From: Nocardiopsis flavescens | GTDB lineage: Bacteria; Actinomycetota; Actinomycetes; Streptosporangiales; Streptosporangiaceae | Length of the DNA: 64,000 bases | Direction of reading: 5' to 3' | Assembly: GCF_900141985.1 (NCBI RefSeq) | Contig: NZ_FQZK01000013.1 | Location: 1 to 64,000 of the forward strand | Shown here: positions 17,064 to 25,421 of the stretch, piece by piece | Layout of the letters: every line of letters begins with the position of its first letter | Position numbering within the stretch: the first letter of the stretch is position 1 | Position numbers and translations under genes: made by a program | Notes under the pieces: model-generated | What the model was told of the DNA's origin: nothing | Database searches by the model: none | What the model saw: only the letters and a program-made list of their open reading frames with translations

Positions 17064-18551
17064 GTGAAAGAGAACGTGGTGACGACGACCGGCGGCCGGG
17101 TCCGCGGCACGGCCTCCCCCCGCTCCGCGGACGGGAGCGTCACCGTCCACCGGAGCATCCCCTACGCGGCCCCGCCCTTCGGCGAGCACCGGTTCGCCGC
17201 CCCCGCGCCCGCCGCCCCCTGGGACGGCGTCCGCGACTGCACGGTGTTCGGGCCGCCCGCGCCCCAGCGGCCCCACCTGGTCGGCGCCGCCGAGTGGTCG
17301 CCCGACATGTCCGGCGACTGCCTCACGCTGAGCGTCTGGAGCGGTGCCCGGCCCGGCGACCGCGCCCCCGTGCTCGTGTGGATCCACGGCGGCGCGTACA
17401 TCGTCGGCGCCTCCTCCGAGCCCTCCTACGACGGCACCCGGCTGGCCGAGAGCGGCCTGGTCGTGGTCGGCGTCAACCACCGGGTCGGCTTCGAGGGGTT
17501 CGGGCACGTCCCCGGCCGCCCCGACAACCGCGGACTGCTGGACCAGGCCGCGGCGCTGCGCTGGGTGCGCGACAACATCGAGCGGTTCGGCGGGGACCCC
17601 GGCAACGTCACCCTGGCGGGCGAGTCCGCCGGGGCCGGGGCGGTGGTGTGCCTCATGGCCGCCCCCGGCACCCGGGGCCTGTTCCGCAGGGCCGTCGCCC
17701 ACAGTGTGCCCGGCGACATGGCCACCACCGGCACCGCCCGGGCGGTCGGCGCGCGCGTGGCCGCCGCCGCGGGGGTGCCCCACGACGCCGGGAGCCTGGC
17801 CGCGCTGTCGCCCGAGAAGGTGCTGGACGCGGTCGACGCCGTCCTGGACCGGGCGCCCTCGGAGGGGATCAGGCCCTTCACCTGCTTCGCCCCCGTGGTG
17901 GGCGGGCCCGAGCTGCCCGAGCCGCCCCTGGAGGCGCTAGCCCGCGGCGCCGCGTCCGGGACCGAGCTGCTCGTCGGGCACAACGCGCACGAGTTCCGGC
18001 TGTTCACCGAGCTGGGACAGCAGGTGGACATCGACGGGGAGGAGGTCCTGCGCGGACTCGTGTCCCGGCTGGGCCTGCGCGGGGACGCCCTGGAGGTCTA
18101 CCGGTCCGCCCTGCCGGGAGCGCCGGTGCGCGAGCTGTTCAACGCGATCCAGGGCGACGCGGTGTTCTGCGAGTACACGACCCGGGTGGCCGAGGCGCAC
18201 GCCCGCTCCGGGGGCCGCACGTTCTTCTTCCGGTTCGCCGCGCCGAGCACGGTGTTCGGGGGACGCCTGGGCGCCTGCCACGCCCTGGACCTGCCCTTCG
18301 CGTTCGGCAACCTGGACGGGGACTTCGGGGCGTTCCTGTTCGAGGGCGGCCCGGGGGAGGAGCACCACGCGCTGTCGGCGCGGATGGTCGCGGCCTGGCG
18401 CGACTTCGCCGCCACCGGGGACCCGGGCTGGCCGGCCTCGACCGGGCGGGCCCTGGCGGTCAAGGAGTGGAACACCACCGACGCCCTGCACCCGGCTCCG
18501 GCCGCCCCGACCCGTGCGGTGTGGGCGGACGTGTCCCTGGCGCCCCGGTAG
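17064..18551 (+). CDS. Type-B carboxylesterase/lipase-family hydrolase
   Basis: A 495-residue alpha/beta hydrolase of the para-nitrobenzyl-esterase type. The oxyanion-hole motif IHGGAY is near 110, the nucleophile elbow GESAGA near 190, and the catalytic histidine probably lies in GACHALDLPFAFGN near 400. No signal peptide is visible, so it should be cytoplasmic. It would hydrolyse short esters; the natural substrate is unknown. The GTG start follows GAGGAGAG by 9 bases; an upstream in-frame extension lacks any ribosome site. A second, divergent paralogue lies at 43368-44819. Confidence 0.88.
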   Translation: MKENVVTTTGGRVRGTASPRSADGSVTVHRSIPYAAPPFGEHRFAAPAPAAPWDGVRDCTVFGPPAPQRPHLVGAAEWSPDMSGDCLTLSVWSGARPGDRAPVLVWIHGGAYIVGASSEPSYDGTRLAESGLVVVGVNHRVGFEGFGHVPGRPDNRGLLDQAAALRWVRDNIERFGGDPGNVTLAGESAGAGAVVCLMAAPGTRGLFRRAVAHSVPGDMATTGTARAVGARVAAAAGVPHDAGSLAALSPEKVLDAVDAVLDRAPSEGIRPFTCFAPVVGGPELPEPPLEALARGAASGTELLVGHNAHEFRLFTELGQQVDIDGEEVLRGLVSRLGLRGDALEVYRSALPGAPVRELFNAIQGDAVFCEYTTRVAEAHARSGGRTFFFRFAAPSTVFGGRLGACHALDLPFAFGNLDGDFGAFLFEGGPGEEHHALSARMVAAWRDFAATGDPGWPASTGRALAVKEWNTTDALHPAPAAPTRAVWADVSLAPR

Positions 18552-18740
18552 GGGACCGGCCGCCGCGGCGGCGCCGGGCTCCCGCAGGGGAGCGGGCACC
18601 GTGTCCTCACGGGGCCTGCCGGCCGGGGGCCGGGGGCGTCCGGGGCGGCGGGTGTGTCGGCGCCCGGTCGCCGCCGGCCGTGCGCGGGCCCCGGGCCGCC
18701 GCATGCGCCCGGCCGGGGGCCGGGCCCGGGCCGGACGCGG

Positions 18741-18772
18741 CGGTGCCCCGCCCCGGAGGGAGCGGGGCACCG
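18741..18772. terminator. Bidirectional hairpin terminator
   Basis: Perfect 11-bp stem CGGTGCCCCGC / GCGGGGCACCG with a 10-base loop between the convergent carboxylesterase and tex genes, 8 bases from the tex stop. The rest of this spacer (18552-18740) is G/C-rich with no gene. Confidence 0.7.
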
Positions 18773-18780
18773 GTGCGCGC

Positions 18781-21183
18781 CTAGCGGCCGAGGCCGGCGC
18801 GGCGCAGCGCCTCGGCCATCGCCCCCTGCGGGGCCGCGGCCTGGCGGCCGCCCTGGCCGCCGCCCCGGTTCCCCCCGCGGTCGCCGCCCCGGCCGCGGTC
18901 GCCGCCGCCCCGGCGCCGGTCGCCCTGGCCGCCGCCGTTGCCGCCGCGCTCACCGCGGCGCTCCCGGCCGCCGCCCGCCGGGGCCTCGTCGTCGAGCCGC
19001 ATGGTGAGCGAGATCCGCTTGCGCGGGATGTCGACGTCCTGCACCCGCACCTTCACGATGTCGCCCGGCTTGACGACCTCGCGCGGGTCCTGGACGAACT
19101 TGTCCGACATCGCCGAGACGTGCACCAGGCCGTCCTGGTGGACTCCCACGTCGACGAAGGCGCCGAACGCCGCCACGTTGGTGACCACTCCCTCCAGGAC
19201 CATCCCCGGCTCCAGGTCGCTCAGCTTCTCCACGCCCTCCTTGAAGGTGGCGGTGGTGAACGCCGGGCGCGGGTCGCGGCCCGGCTTGTCCAGCTCGGCG
19301 AGGATGTCGGTGACGGTGGGCAGGCCGAAGGTCTCGTCCACGAACTCCTGCGGCCGCACCCCGGCGAGCACGTCCTTGGCGCCGATGAGCGAGGGCAGGT
19401 CGGTGCCGACCCGGTCCAGGATACGGCGCACCACCGGGTAGGCCTCGGGGTGCACGGCGGAGGCGTCCAGCGGGTCGTCGCCGCCGGGCACCCGCAGGAA
19501 GCCCGCGCACTGCTCGAACGCCTTGGGGCCCAGCCGCGGCACCGACCGCAGCTGCTCGCGGGTCCGGAAGGGGCCGTTGGCGTCGCGGTGCGCGACGATG
19601 TTGCGGGCCAGGGTGGAGGTCACGCCCGACACCCGCGTCAGCAGCGGCACGGAGGCGGTGTTGACGTCCACGCCGACGCCGTTCACGCAGTCCTCGACCA
19701 CGGCGTCCAGGGAGCGCGACAGCTTCGCCTCGGCCAGGTCGTGCTGGTACTGGCCGACGCCGATCGACTTGGGGTCGATCTTGACCAGCTCGGCCAGGGG
19801 GTCCTGGAGGCGGCGGGCGATGGAGGCGGCCCCGCGCAGCGACACGTCCAGGTCGGGCAGCTCCTCGGAGGCGTAGGCGGAGGCCGAGTACACGGAGGCG
19901 CCCGCCTCGGACACCATCACCTTGGTCAGGGACAGCTCCGGGTGCCGCTTGAGCAGGTCGGCCGCCAGGCGGTCGGTCTCGCGGGAGGCGGTGCCGTTGC
20001 CGATCGCGACCAGGTCGACCCGGTGGGCCTTGCACAGCCGGGCCAGGCGGTCGATGGCGCCGTCCCAGTCGTGGCGGGGGGCGTGCGGGAAGACGGTGTC
20101 GGTGGCGACGACCTTTCCGGTGGGGTCGCAGACGGCGACCTTGACGCCGGTGCGCAGGCCCGGGTCCAGGCCCAGGGTGGCGCGGGTCCCGGCGGGGGCG
20201 GCCAGCAGCAGGTCGCGCAGGTTGGCGGCGAACACGGCCACGCCGTCGTCCTCGGCCCGCTGCCACAGGCGCATCCGGACGTCGATGTCGAGGCGGACCA
20301 GGATGCGGGTGCGCCAGGCCCAGCGGACGGTCTCCTGGAGCCAGCGGTCGGCGGGTCGGCCGCGGTCCACGATGCCGAAGCGGTGGGCGATGGCGTTCTC
20401 GTAGCTGGACCGGGGGACGGTGCCGTCGGGGTTCTCGGCGGGCGCGTCCTCGGGCTCCAGGGTGAGGGCGAGCACCTCCTCCTTCTCGCCCCGGTACATG
20501 GCCAGGACCCGGTGGGAGGGGAGCGCGGTGAGGGGTTCGGAGAAGTCGAAGTAGTCGGAGAACTTGGCGCCGGACTCCTCCTTGCCCTCACGGACGGAGG
20601 AGAGCATGCGGCCCTTGTCCCACAGGCGCTCGCGCAGCAGGCCGGTGAGGTCGGCGTCCTCGGCGAAGCGCTCCACGAGGATGGAGCGGGCGCCGTCCAG
20701 GGCGGCCTTGGTGTCGGCGACCCCCCTGTCGGCGTCGATGTAGGGGGCGGCGGTCTCCTGCGGGTCCAGGCCCGGGTCGCCGATCAGCGCCTCGGCCAGC
20801 GGTTCGAGCCCGGCCTCGCGGGCGATCTGGGCCTTGGTGCGGCGCTTGGGCTTGAAGGGGAGGTAGATGTCCTCCACGCGGGCCTTGGAGTCGGCCTCCA
20901 GGATGCTCCGCTCCAGGTCCTCGTCCAGCTTCCCCTGGGACCGGATCGACTCCAGGACCGCCGCCTTGCGCTCGTCGAGCTCGCGCAGGTAGCGCAGGCG
21001 CTCTTCCAGGGCGCGCAGCTGGGCGTCGTCCAGGGCGCCGGTGGCCTCCTTGCGGTAGCGGGCGATGAAGGGCACGGTCGACCCCCCGTCGAGGAGGTCG
21101 ACGGCGGCCTTGACCTGGTGTGCGCCCACGCCGAGTTCCTCGGCGATGCGCAGGTCGATCGTGGGTGTCGCAAGGGTCGTCAC
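18781..21183 (-). CDS. tex: Tex-family RNA-binding transcription accessory protein
   Basis: An 800-residue protein colinear with Tex/YqgF-like proteins: N-terminal helical region (LDGGSTVPFIARYRKEATG near 30-48), a YqgF/RNase-H-like domain (LGLDPGLRTGVKVAV near 340), helix-hairpin-helix repeats (INVNTASV-like VDVNTASVPLLTRVSG), and an S1 RNA-binding domain near 640-710 (GMVLEGVVTNVAAFGAFVDVGVHQDGLVH). The last 70 residues are a Gly/Arg-rich disordered tail (RGG-type), suited to RNA contact. The GTG start gives a normal family N terminus, though a ribosome site is not obvious. Role in transcription/RNA metabolism is known only in general terms. Confidence 0.95.
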   Translation of the reverse strand: MTTLATPTIDLRIAEELGVGAHQVKAAVDLLDGGSTVPFIARYRKEATGALDDAQLRALEERLRYLRELDERKAAVLESIRSQGKLDEDLERSILEADSKARVEDIYLPFKPKRRTKAQIAREAGLEPLAEALIGDPGLDPQETAAPYIDADRGVADTKAALDGARSILVERFAEDADLTGLLRERLWDKGRMLSSVREGKEESGAKFSDYFDFSEPLTALPSHRVLAMYRGEKEEVLALTLEPEDAPAENPDGTVPRSSYENAIAHRFGIVDRGRPADRWLQETVRWAWRTRILVRLDIDVRMRLWQRAEDDGVAVFAANLRDLLLAAPAGTRATLGLDPGLRTGVKVAVCDPTGKVVATDTVFPHAPRHDWDGAIDRLARLCKAHRVDLVAIGNGTASRETDRLAADLLKRHPELSLTKVMVSEAGASVYSASAYASEELPDLDVSLRGAASIARRLQDPLAELVKIDPKSIGVGQYQHDLAEAKLSRSLDAVVEDCVNGVGVDVNTASVPLLTRVSGVTSTLARNIVAHRDANGPFRTREQLRSVPRLGPKAFEQCAGFLRVPGGDDPLDASAVHPEAYPVVRRILDRVGTDLPSLIGAKDVLAGVRPQEFVDETFGLPTVTDILAELDKPGRDPRPAFTTATFKEGVEKLSDLEPGMVLEGVVTNVAAFGAFVDVGVHQDGLVHVSAMSDKFVQDPREVVKPGDIVKVRVQDVDIPRKRISLTMRLDDEAPAGGGRERRGERGGNGGGQGDRRRGGGDRGRGGDRGGNRGGGQGGRQAAAPQGAMAEALRRAGLGR

Positions 21184-21449
21184 TGGTGTGTGTCCACTCG
21201 TCGGGTGTGCGGTGCGGGCCCATTCTGCTGTCGCGGCCGGACATTGTCATCCCGGCCGCGCCCGGGGGGCGGGGCGGGGCCCGGGGCCGGACGCGGGCGG
21301 GCAGGGGCGAAGGCGGGCGAATCACCCCGCGCGGCCGGCCCGGGCGGTGCCCGGCGGGCGCGGTGCGACCGGGGCGCGCCGGGCCGGGGCGGGTGCGGTC
21401 GCAAAGAACGGGGCGGCGAGGGCGGTCGCGGGGCGTCGTTTCCGGGCGG

Positions 21450-21800
21450 TCAGCCCTCTCCGCCGAGGTAGTCGGGGGCGTAGTACTCGTCGAGGGGGAC
21501 CGGGCCGCGGTAGCCCTGGCACATGCACTGGCGGTAGGTGGAGCTCTGCGAGCCGGTCCAGCGGCCCGGGATGACCACCTGGGTCTGGCACTTCTTGGTC
21601 TGCTGGTCGTGGAAGACGAGGTGGTGGCCGCAGCCGCACAGGGGCTGGGGGGTGCGCTCCCCGTTGTTGAGGACCCGGGCCTGCTCCTGTTTCTGCTGGA
21701 GGGCGAGGGCCTCCCGGCCCTGGCGCCTCGTGAGGAGGCGGCCCATCACGAAGCCGCCCAGGGCTATCGCCGCACCGAAAACCATGGAGAACGGATCCAT
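21450..21800 (-). CDS. Small membrane-anchored Cys/His-rich protein, unknown function
   Basis: A 116-residue protein. Residues 5-22 form one hydrophobic segment (MVFGAAIALGGFVMGRLL), followed by a basic/helical stretch and a compact Cys/His region: CGCGHHLVFHD, then KKCQTQV, then QCMCQGY. That spacing could bind a metal. The C terminus is acidic. I know no function for it. The ATG is preceded by AAGGGG; the longer in-frame extension upstream overlaps the promoter of the MFS gene and is unlikely. It is divergent from the MFS exporter gene. Confidence 0.7.
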   Translation of the reverse strand: MDPFSMVFGAAIALGGFVMGRLLTRRQGREALALQQKQEQARVLNNGERTPQPLCGCGHHLVFHDQQTKKCQTQVVIPGRWTGSQSSTYRQCMCQGYRGPVPLDEYYAPDYLGGEG

Positions 21801-21936
21801 CCGTCGCCACCCCTTCCCTCGACCCGCGGCCCCGTGCACAGGGCCCTGGTCCCATTGTCGCCCATCGTCCTGTGGGACGGCGAAGGCCTCTCGGGGGTTC
21901 CCGAACACCGTGTCCCGGCGCCTCCGGAGGAGATGA

Positions 21937-21976
21937 AAAGATTTCTTTGCATCAGTACCTTTGCAAAGAAATCTTT
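21937..21976. promoter_or_regulatory. Large A/T-rich inverted repeat, probable ArsR-type operator
   Basis: Perfect 15-bp arms, AAAGATTTCTTTGCA at 21937-21951 and its reverse complement at 21962-21976, with a 10-base spacer. Each arm itself contains a small palindrome, AAAGA-TT-TCTTT, so two dimer sites are possible. It stands out strongly from the surrounding G+C. It lies 35 bases before the MFS start, upstream of the ArsR-like gene two genes on. Confidence 0.7.
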
Positions 21977-22011
21977 GGGATAGCGTCGTGGCACCGCCGA
22001 AAGGAGCCGAC

Positions 22012-23319
22012 ATGACCGGCGCACCCCCCGCCCGCCCCGAGCGATCCGAGCGCCTCGGAGGCGCCTTCCACCGCCTGCTGGCCGCCTGCGGGCTGACCAA
22101 CCTCGGCGACGGCATGCTCGCCACCGCGCTGCCGCTCATCGCCGCCACCCTCACCCACGACCCGCTGGCCGTCTCCGGCCTGCTGGCCGCCCGGTTCCTG
22201 CCCTGGCTGCTGGTCGCGCCGCTGTCCGGGGTGCTGCTGGACCGGGTCGACCGCCTGCGGGCCATGGCGGCGGCCAACGCCGTCGCCGCCGCCGCGGTCG
22301 CGGTGCTGGCCGCGGTCGTCGCCCTGGGCCGCGCCGAGCTGTGGATCCTCTACACGGTCCTGTTCCTGGTGGTCGCCTGCGAGACCGTCTCGGACCCGGC
22401 GGCCAGGATCAGCGCGGCCCGGCTGGTGCCGGGCCGCCTCCTGGACCGGGCCAACGGGCGGCTGGAGGGGATGCACCTGGTGGCCCAGGACTGCGCGGCC
22501 AAACCGGTCGCCGGGATGTTGTTCGCGGTCGCCGCCCTGCTGCCCGTCGCCGGGACCGCCCTCTCCTACGCGCTGTGCTCCCTGCTGGTGGCCTCCGTCG
22601 TCCTGCTGCTGCGCCGACGACCCCGGCCCGACGGGGACGCGGACGCCGCCGACGCGGAGCGGGAGCCGGCGGAGGGCGTGCTGCGCTCGCTGCGGGAAGG
22701 GCTGGCCCACGTGTTCGGCGACCGCCTCATCCTCCGCATGATGTTCGCCAACGCCGGCACGATGGCGGGCATCCAGATGGCCACCGCCGTGATGGTGCTC
22801 CACGTGCGGCAGGTGCTGGAGGTCCCCGTCGCGCTCTACGGCCTCTTCATCGCGACCATCGCCGTCGGCGGGATCGCCGGCGCGGCGGCGGCCTCCCGGC
22901 TGGTGCTCGCGGTCGGCCGACGGACCGTGATGACGGCCGGCTACGCGGGCATGGGCGCGGGGCTGGCCGCCATGGGGCTCACCGACGACGCCCGCCTCGC
23001 GGCGGCGGCCTGGGCGCTGGTCGGCGTGTCCATGACCACCTCCAACATCGCGGGCTCGGTGTTCTTCCAGGCCGTGGTCCCCGAGCACCTGCGCGGCCGG
23101 GTGTCCGCCGCCTACCGCACCGTAGGCTGGGGCCTGGCGCCGGCGGGCGCGCTCGCCGGCGGGCTGCTGGGGCGGATCGACCTGGGCCTGCCCTACCTGG
23201 CCGGCGGCCTGCTCGTGCTCGGCACGGTGCTGGTCTTTTGGCGCACCATCGCCGAGTGCGCCCGCCTGTGCGACAAGGCGGCGGCGCGCCTGGCCGCCGC
23301 CGACGCCGCCCCCCGGTGA
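22012..23319 (+). CDS. MFS transporter (enterobactin-exporter/multidrug-like)
   Basis: A 435-residue major-facilitator protein with about twelve hydrophobic segments. Family signs are the LTNLGDGMLATALPLIAA opening helix, GVLLDRVDRLR in loop 2-3, and the central charged loop (RRRPRPDGDADAADAEREP). It belongs to the drug/siderophore efflux branch (EntS/MefA-like). The ATG has AAGGAG 7 bases upstream. It lies 41 bases before a winged-helix regulator on the same strand and behind a large inverted repeat, a standard arrangement for a regulated exporter. Substrate unknown. Confidence 0.9.
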   Translation: MTGAPPARPERSERLGGAFHRLLAACGLTNLGDGMLATALPLIAATLTHDPLAVSGLLAARFLPWLLVAPLSGVLLDRVDRLRAMAAANAVAAAAVAVLAAVVALGRAELWILYTVLFLVVACETVSDPAARISAARLVPGRLLDRANGRLEGMHLVAQDCAAKPVAGMLFAVAALLPVAGTALSYALCSLLVASVVLLLRRRPRPDGDADAADAEREPAEGVLRSLREGLAHVFGDRLILRMMFANAGTMAGIQMATAVMVLHVRQVLEVPVALYGLFIATIAVGGIAGAAAASRLVLAVGRRTVMTAGYAGMGAGLAAMGLTDDARLAAAAWALVGVSMTTSNIAGSVFFQAVVPEHLRGRVSAAYRTVGWGLAPAGALAGGLLGRIDLGLPYLAGGLLVLGTVLVFWRTIAECARLCDKAAARLAAADAAPR

Positions 23320-23360
23320 GGGGCGCGGTGCGGCGCGGGCCCGACCGCTACGGTGAAGCC

Positions 23361-24017
23361 ATGCCAGACGAGCCCATGACCGACGAGGACGCCTTCCCCG
23401 AAGAGGGCGAGCAGCTGCAGGTGGACGCGAGCGCCCTGCGCGGCCTGGCCCACCCGCTGCGCGGGCGCATCCTGGACGAGCTCATCCGCAACGGCCCCGC
23501 CACCGCCACGATCCTGGGCAGGCGCCTGGGGGAGAGCAGCGGGGCCACCAGCTACCACCTGCGCCAGCTGTCCCGGTACGGGTTCATCGACGCGGCCCCC
23601 GGCCGGTCCGGGGGGCGCGAGCGGTGGTGGCGCATCCGCCCCGGCGGCTGGAACATGGCGGGGCACGCGTTCATGGAGGACCCGCGCACCCGGCCGGCGG
23701 CCGAGGCAGTCCTGAACCGCTACTACCGGGGGCGCCACGAGAACTTCCAGGACTGGCTGGAACTGGTCCGCGAACTCCCCGACGCGCCGGACGTGCGCGG
23801 CTGGAAGGGCGCCGCCACCGACTCGCAGATGCACCTGCGGCTGACCCCCGGGGAGACCTCGGAGTTCGCCGCGGCGTTCTACGCGTTCCTGCGCGAGTAC
23901 ATGAAGCGCTTCGAGGGGCGCACGCCCGAGGAGCACCCCGACACCGAGAGCGTGGAGGTGCAGGTCAATATCTTCCCCGCGCTGCCCCCGCTGCGTGACC
24001 GCGGGGACGGCTCCTAG
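23361..24017 (+). CDS. ArsR-like winged-helix transcriptional regulator
   Basis: A 218-residue regulator. Residues 20-85 are a winged helix of the ArsR/HTH-20 type (LRGLAHPLRGRILDELIRNGPATATILGRRLGESSGATSYHLRQLSRYGFI). No metal-binding CxC motif is seen, so a small-molecule ligand bound by the C-terminal helical domain is more likely. It follows the MFS gene and probably controls it through the inverted repeat at 21937-21976. The final G of its TAG stop is the first base of the MITE-like copy 2, so insertion occurred exactly at the gene end. Confidence 0.87.
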   Translation: MPDEPMTDEDAFPEEGEQLQVDASALRGLAHPLRGRILDELIRNGPATATILGRRLGESSGATSYHLRQLSRYGFIDAAPGRSGGRERWWRIRPGGWNMAGHAFMEDPRTRPAAEAVLNRYYRGRHENFQDWLELVRELPDAPDVRGWKGAATDSQMHLRLTPGETSEFAAAFYAFLREYMKRFEGRTPEEHPDTESVEVQVNIFPALPPLRDRGDGS

Positions 24018-24197
24018 GGCGTGTTCGACGGATCATTCCGGCTCACGACCACCGGGCGGCCTCTCGCCGCGCCGCCTGCGCTTGGACAGCCGACCCGGGC
24101 CGACCTGCGCTCGGCGTCTTGCGAGAGATCGCCCGGAGGCCGCTCCTCTCACTCGGCGCAAGCGCCGAACCGAACGAAAGCATCCGCCGAACACGCC
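24017..24197 (+). repeat. MITE-like repeat, copy 2 (181 bp)
   Basis: Homologous along its length to 9921-10102, in the same orientation. The ends are inverted: left GGCGTGTTCGACGGATCA, right end read in reverse GGCGTGTTCGGCGGATGC, matching at 15 of 18 positions. A central TCGGCGC/GCGCCGA hairpin is conserved. The element starts on the last base of the ArsR-like stop codon. No target-site duplication is clear. It encodes no recognisable protein. Confidence 0.8.
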
Positions 24198-24254
24198 TTC
24201 GTGGTTGAAGCACATGATCACGCGAAGACCGTTGTTGTGTACGGGAAACGACGA

Positions 24255-24288
24255 AGCCCGTGACCAGGCCGGTATCCGGTCACAGGCT
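24255..24288. terminator. Hairpin terminator near endonuclease IV stop
   Basis: AGCC-c-GTGACC / GGTCAC-a-GGCT with a 12-base loop, a 10-bp stem with one mismatch. It ends 6 bases from the nfo stop codon and can serve both directions. The 24198-24254 segment before it is unusually A/T-rich for this sequence and has no gene. Confidence 0.55.
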
Positions 24289-24293
24289 CCAGG

Positions 24294-25193
24294 TTAAACG
24301 CCAAGCTTGCCGTCGCGGAGCTTCTTGAGGGTCGCCACGTCGGCCGCGTGCGGGGCCGCCGGACCGGGGGTCTCCACCACGATCGGCACGCCGGCGCTCA
24401 CCGGGTGGACGAACAGCTCCCCGAACGCGTCGGCGCCGATGAACCCGGCCCCGATGTTCTCGTGCCGGTCCTTGTTGCTGCCGCACGGGGCCTTGGAGTC
24501 GTTGCCGTGGATCACGCGCAGCCGGTCGGCGCCCACCACCTCGCCGAACCGGTCCAGGGCCTCGCGCATCCCCTCCCGGGTGGAGATGTCGTGCCCGGCG
24601 GCGAACAGGTGCGCGGTGTCCAGGCACACGCCGACGTTGCCGTGCCAGTCCAGGGCCTCGAAGTAGGGCACCAGGTCGTCCACGGTCGCGCACAGCACCT
24701 GGCCCTGGCCGGCCATCGGCTCCAGCAGCACCGGGGGCACCTCCCCGCCCAGGCGCTCCAGCAGCGGCAGCAGCCGCTCCCGCACGCGGGCCAGCCCCGC
24801 CTCCCGGCCGCCCGACACCGCCGAGCCGGTGTGCACGACCACGCCCCGCGCCCCGATCTCGGCGGACCGGCGCAGCGCGTGCTCCAGGGAGGCCACCGAC
24901 TTGGCGGCCACCCCCTCGTCGGGGGTGCCCGGGTTGATCAGGTAGGGCGCGTGCACGAACACCGGCAGCCCGTCCCCGGCCCGTTCGCGCATCCGCGCGT
25001 CCTGGGCGGGGACGCCCGCGTTGGTCGCCCAGCCGCGCGGGTTGGAGACGAACACCTGGACGGTCTCCGCGCCGATCTCCCCGGCGTAGGCCAGGCCCTT
25101 GTCGGCCATGCCCCCGGCCACCGGGACGTGGGCGCCGACCGGGGACGGGGCGCCCGGGGTGCGCGGGGACGGGGTGTGCTGCGTCGTGTTCAT
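24294..25193 (-). CDS. nfo: Deoxyribonuclease IV (AP endonuclease, Nfo)
   Basis: A 299-residue TIM-barrel endonuclease IV of base-excision repair. Visible Zn-site blocks are VFVHAPYLIN, VVVHTGSA, PVLLEPMAGQG, VCLDTAHLFAAGHD, RVIHGNDSKAPCGSNKDRHENIG and VVETPG, in the correct order. It should cleave 5' to abasic sites. The first 15 residues are a Pro/Thr-rich extension. A -10-like TAGGCT read on the minus strand (25208-25203) lies 9 bases before the ATG and no ribosome site is present, so the mRNA may be leaderless or nearly so. Confidence 0.93.
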   Translation of the reverse strand: MNTTQHTPSPRTPGAPSPVGAHVPVAGGMADKGLAYAGEIGAETVQVFVSNPRGWATNAGVPAQDARMRERAGDGLPVFVHAPYLINPGTPDEGVAAKSVASLEHALRRSAEIGARGVVVHTGSAVSGGREAGLARVRERLLPLLERLGGEVPPVLLEPMAGQGQVLCATVDDLVPYFEALDWHGNVGVCLDTAHLFAAGHDISTREGMREALDRFGEVVGADRLRVIHGNDSKAPCGSNKDRHENIGAGFIGADAFGELFVHPVSAGVPIVVETPGPAAPHAADVATLKKLRDGKLGV

Positions 25194-25202
25194 CGGTCGA
25201 CC

Positions 25203-25208
25203 AGCCTA
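25203..25208 (-). promoter_or_regulatory. -10 box for nfo (near-leaderless)
   Basis: TAGGCT on the minus strand ends 9 bases before the nfo ATG. The expected RNA start falls within about 3 bases of the start codon. No clear -35 was identified. Confidence 0.45.
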
Positions 25209-25408
25209 GACCGTCCCCGTGCCCGCTCCTGCCGGGACCGGGCCGACGGCGGGGCCGGGCGGTTCGACCGGCCCGCGCCCGGGGGTCCCGGGCCCGGGGC
25301 CGCGCCGCCACGGTCCCCGCCGCCGTCGGCGGCCCTTCCGCCTTCCGAGCGCCCTCCCGGGCCGGTGCGCCGAGGCCGCCGGGCGCCTGCGCGCGGCCGG
25401 AAGGGCGC

Positions 25409-25414
25409 TACTCT
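25409..25414 (+). promoter_or_regulatory. -10 box for the Nif3-family gene (leaderless)
   Basis: TACTCT is followed 7 bases later by GTG at 25422. The same spacing and sequence shape (TANNCTCGTGNCCGTG) recurs before the PH-domain gene at 40272, supporting a leaderless start. Confidence 0.5.
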
Positions 25415-25421
25415 CGTGCCC

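Noticed and set aside
24198..24254. tRNA gene in the A/T-richer patch before nfo
   Set aside because: No cloverleaf arms, T-loop GTTCRANNC or acceptor stem could be built; no tRNA was found elsewhere in the window.
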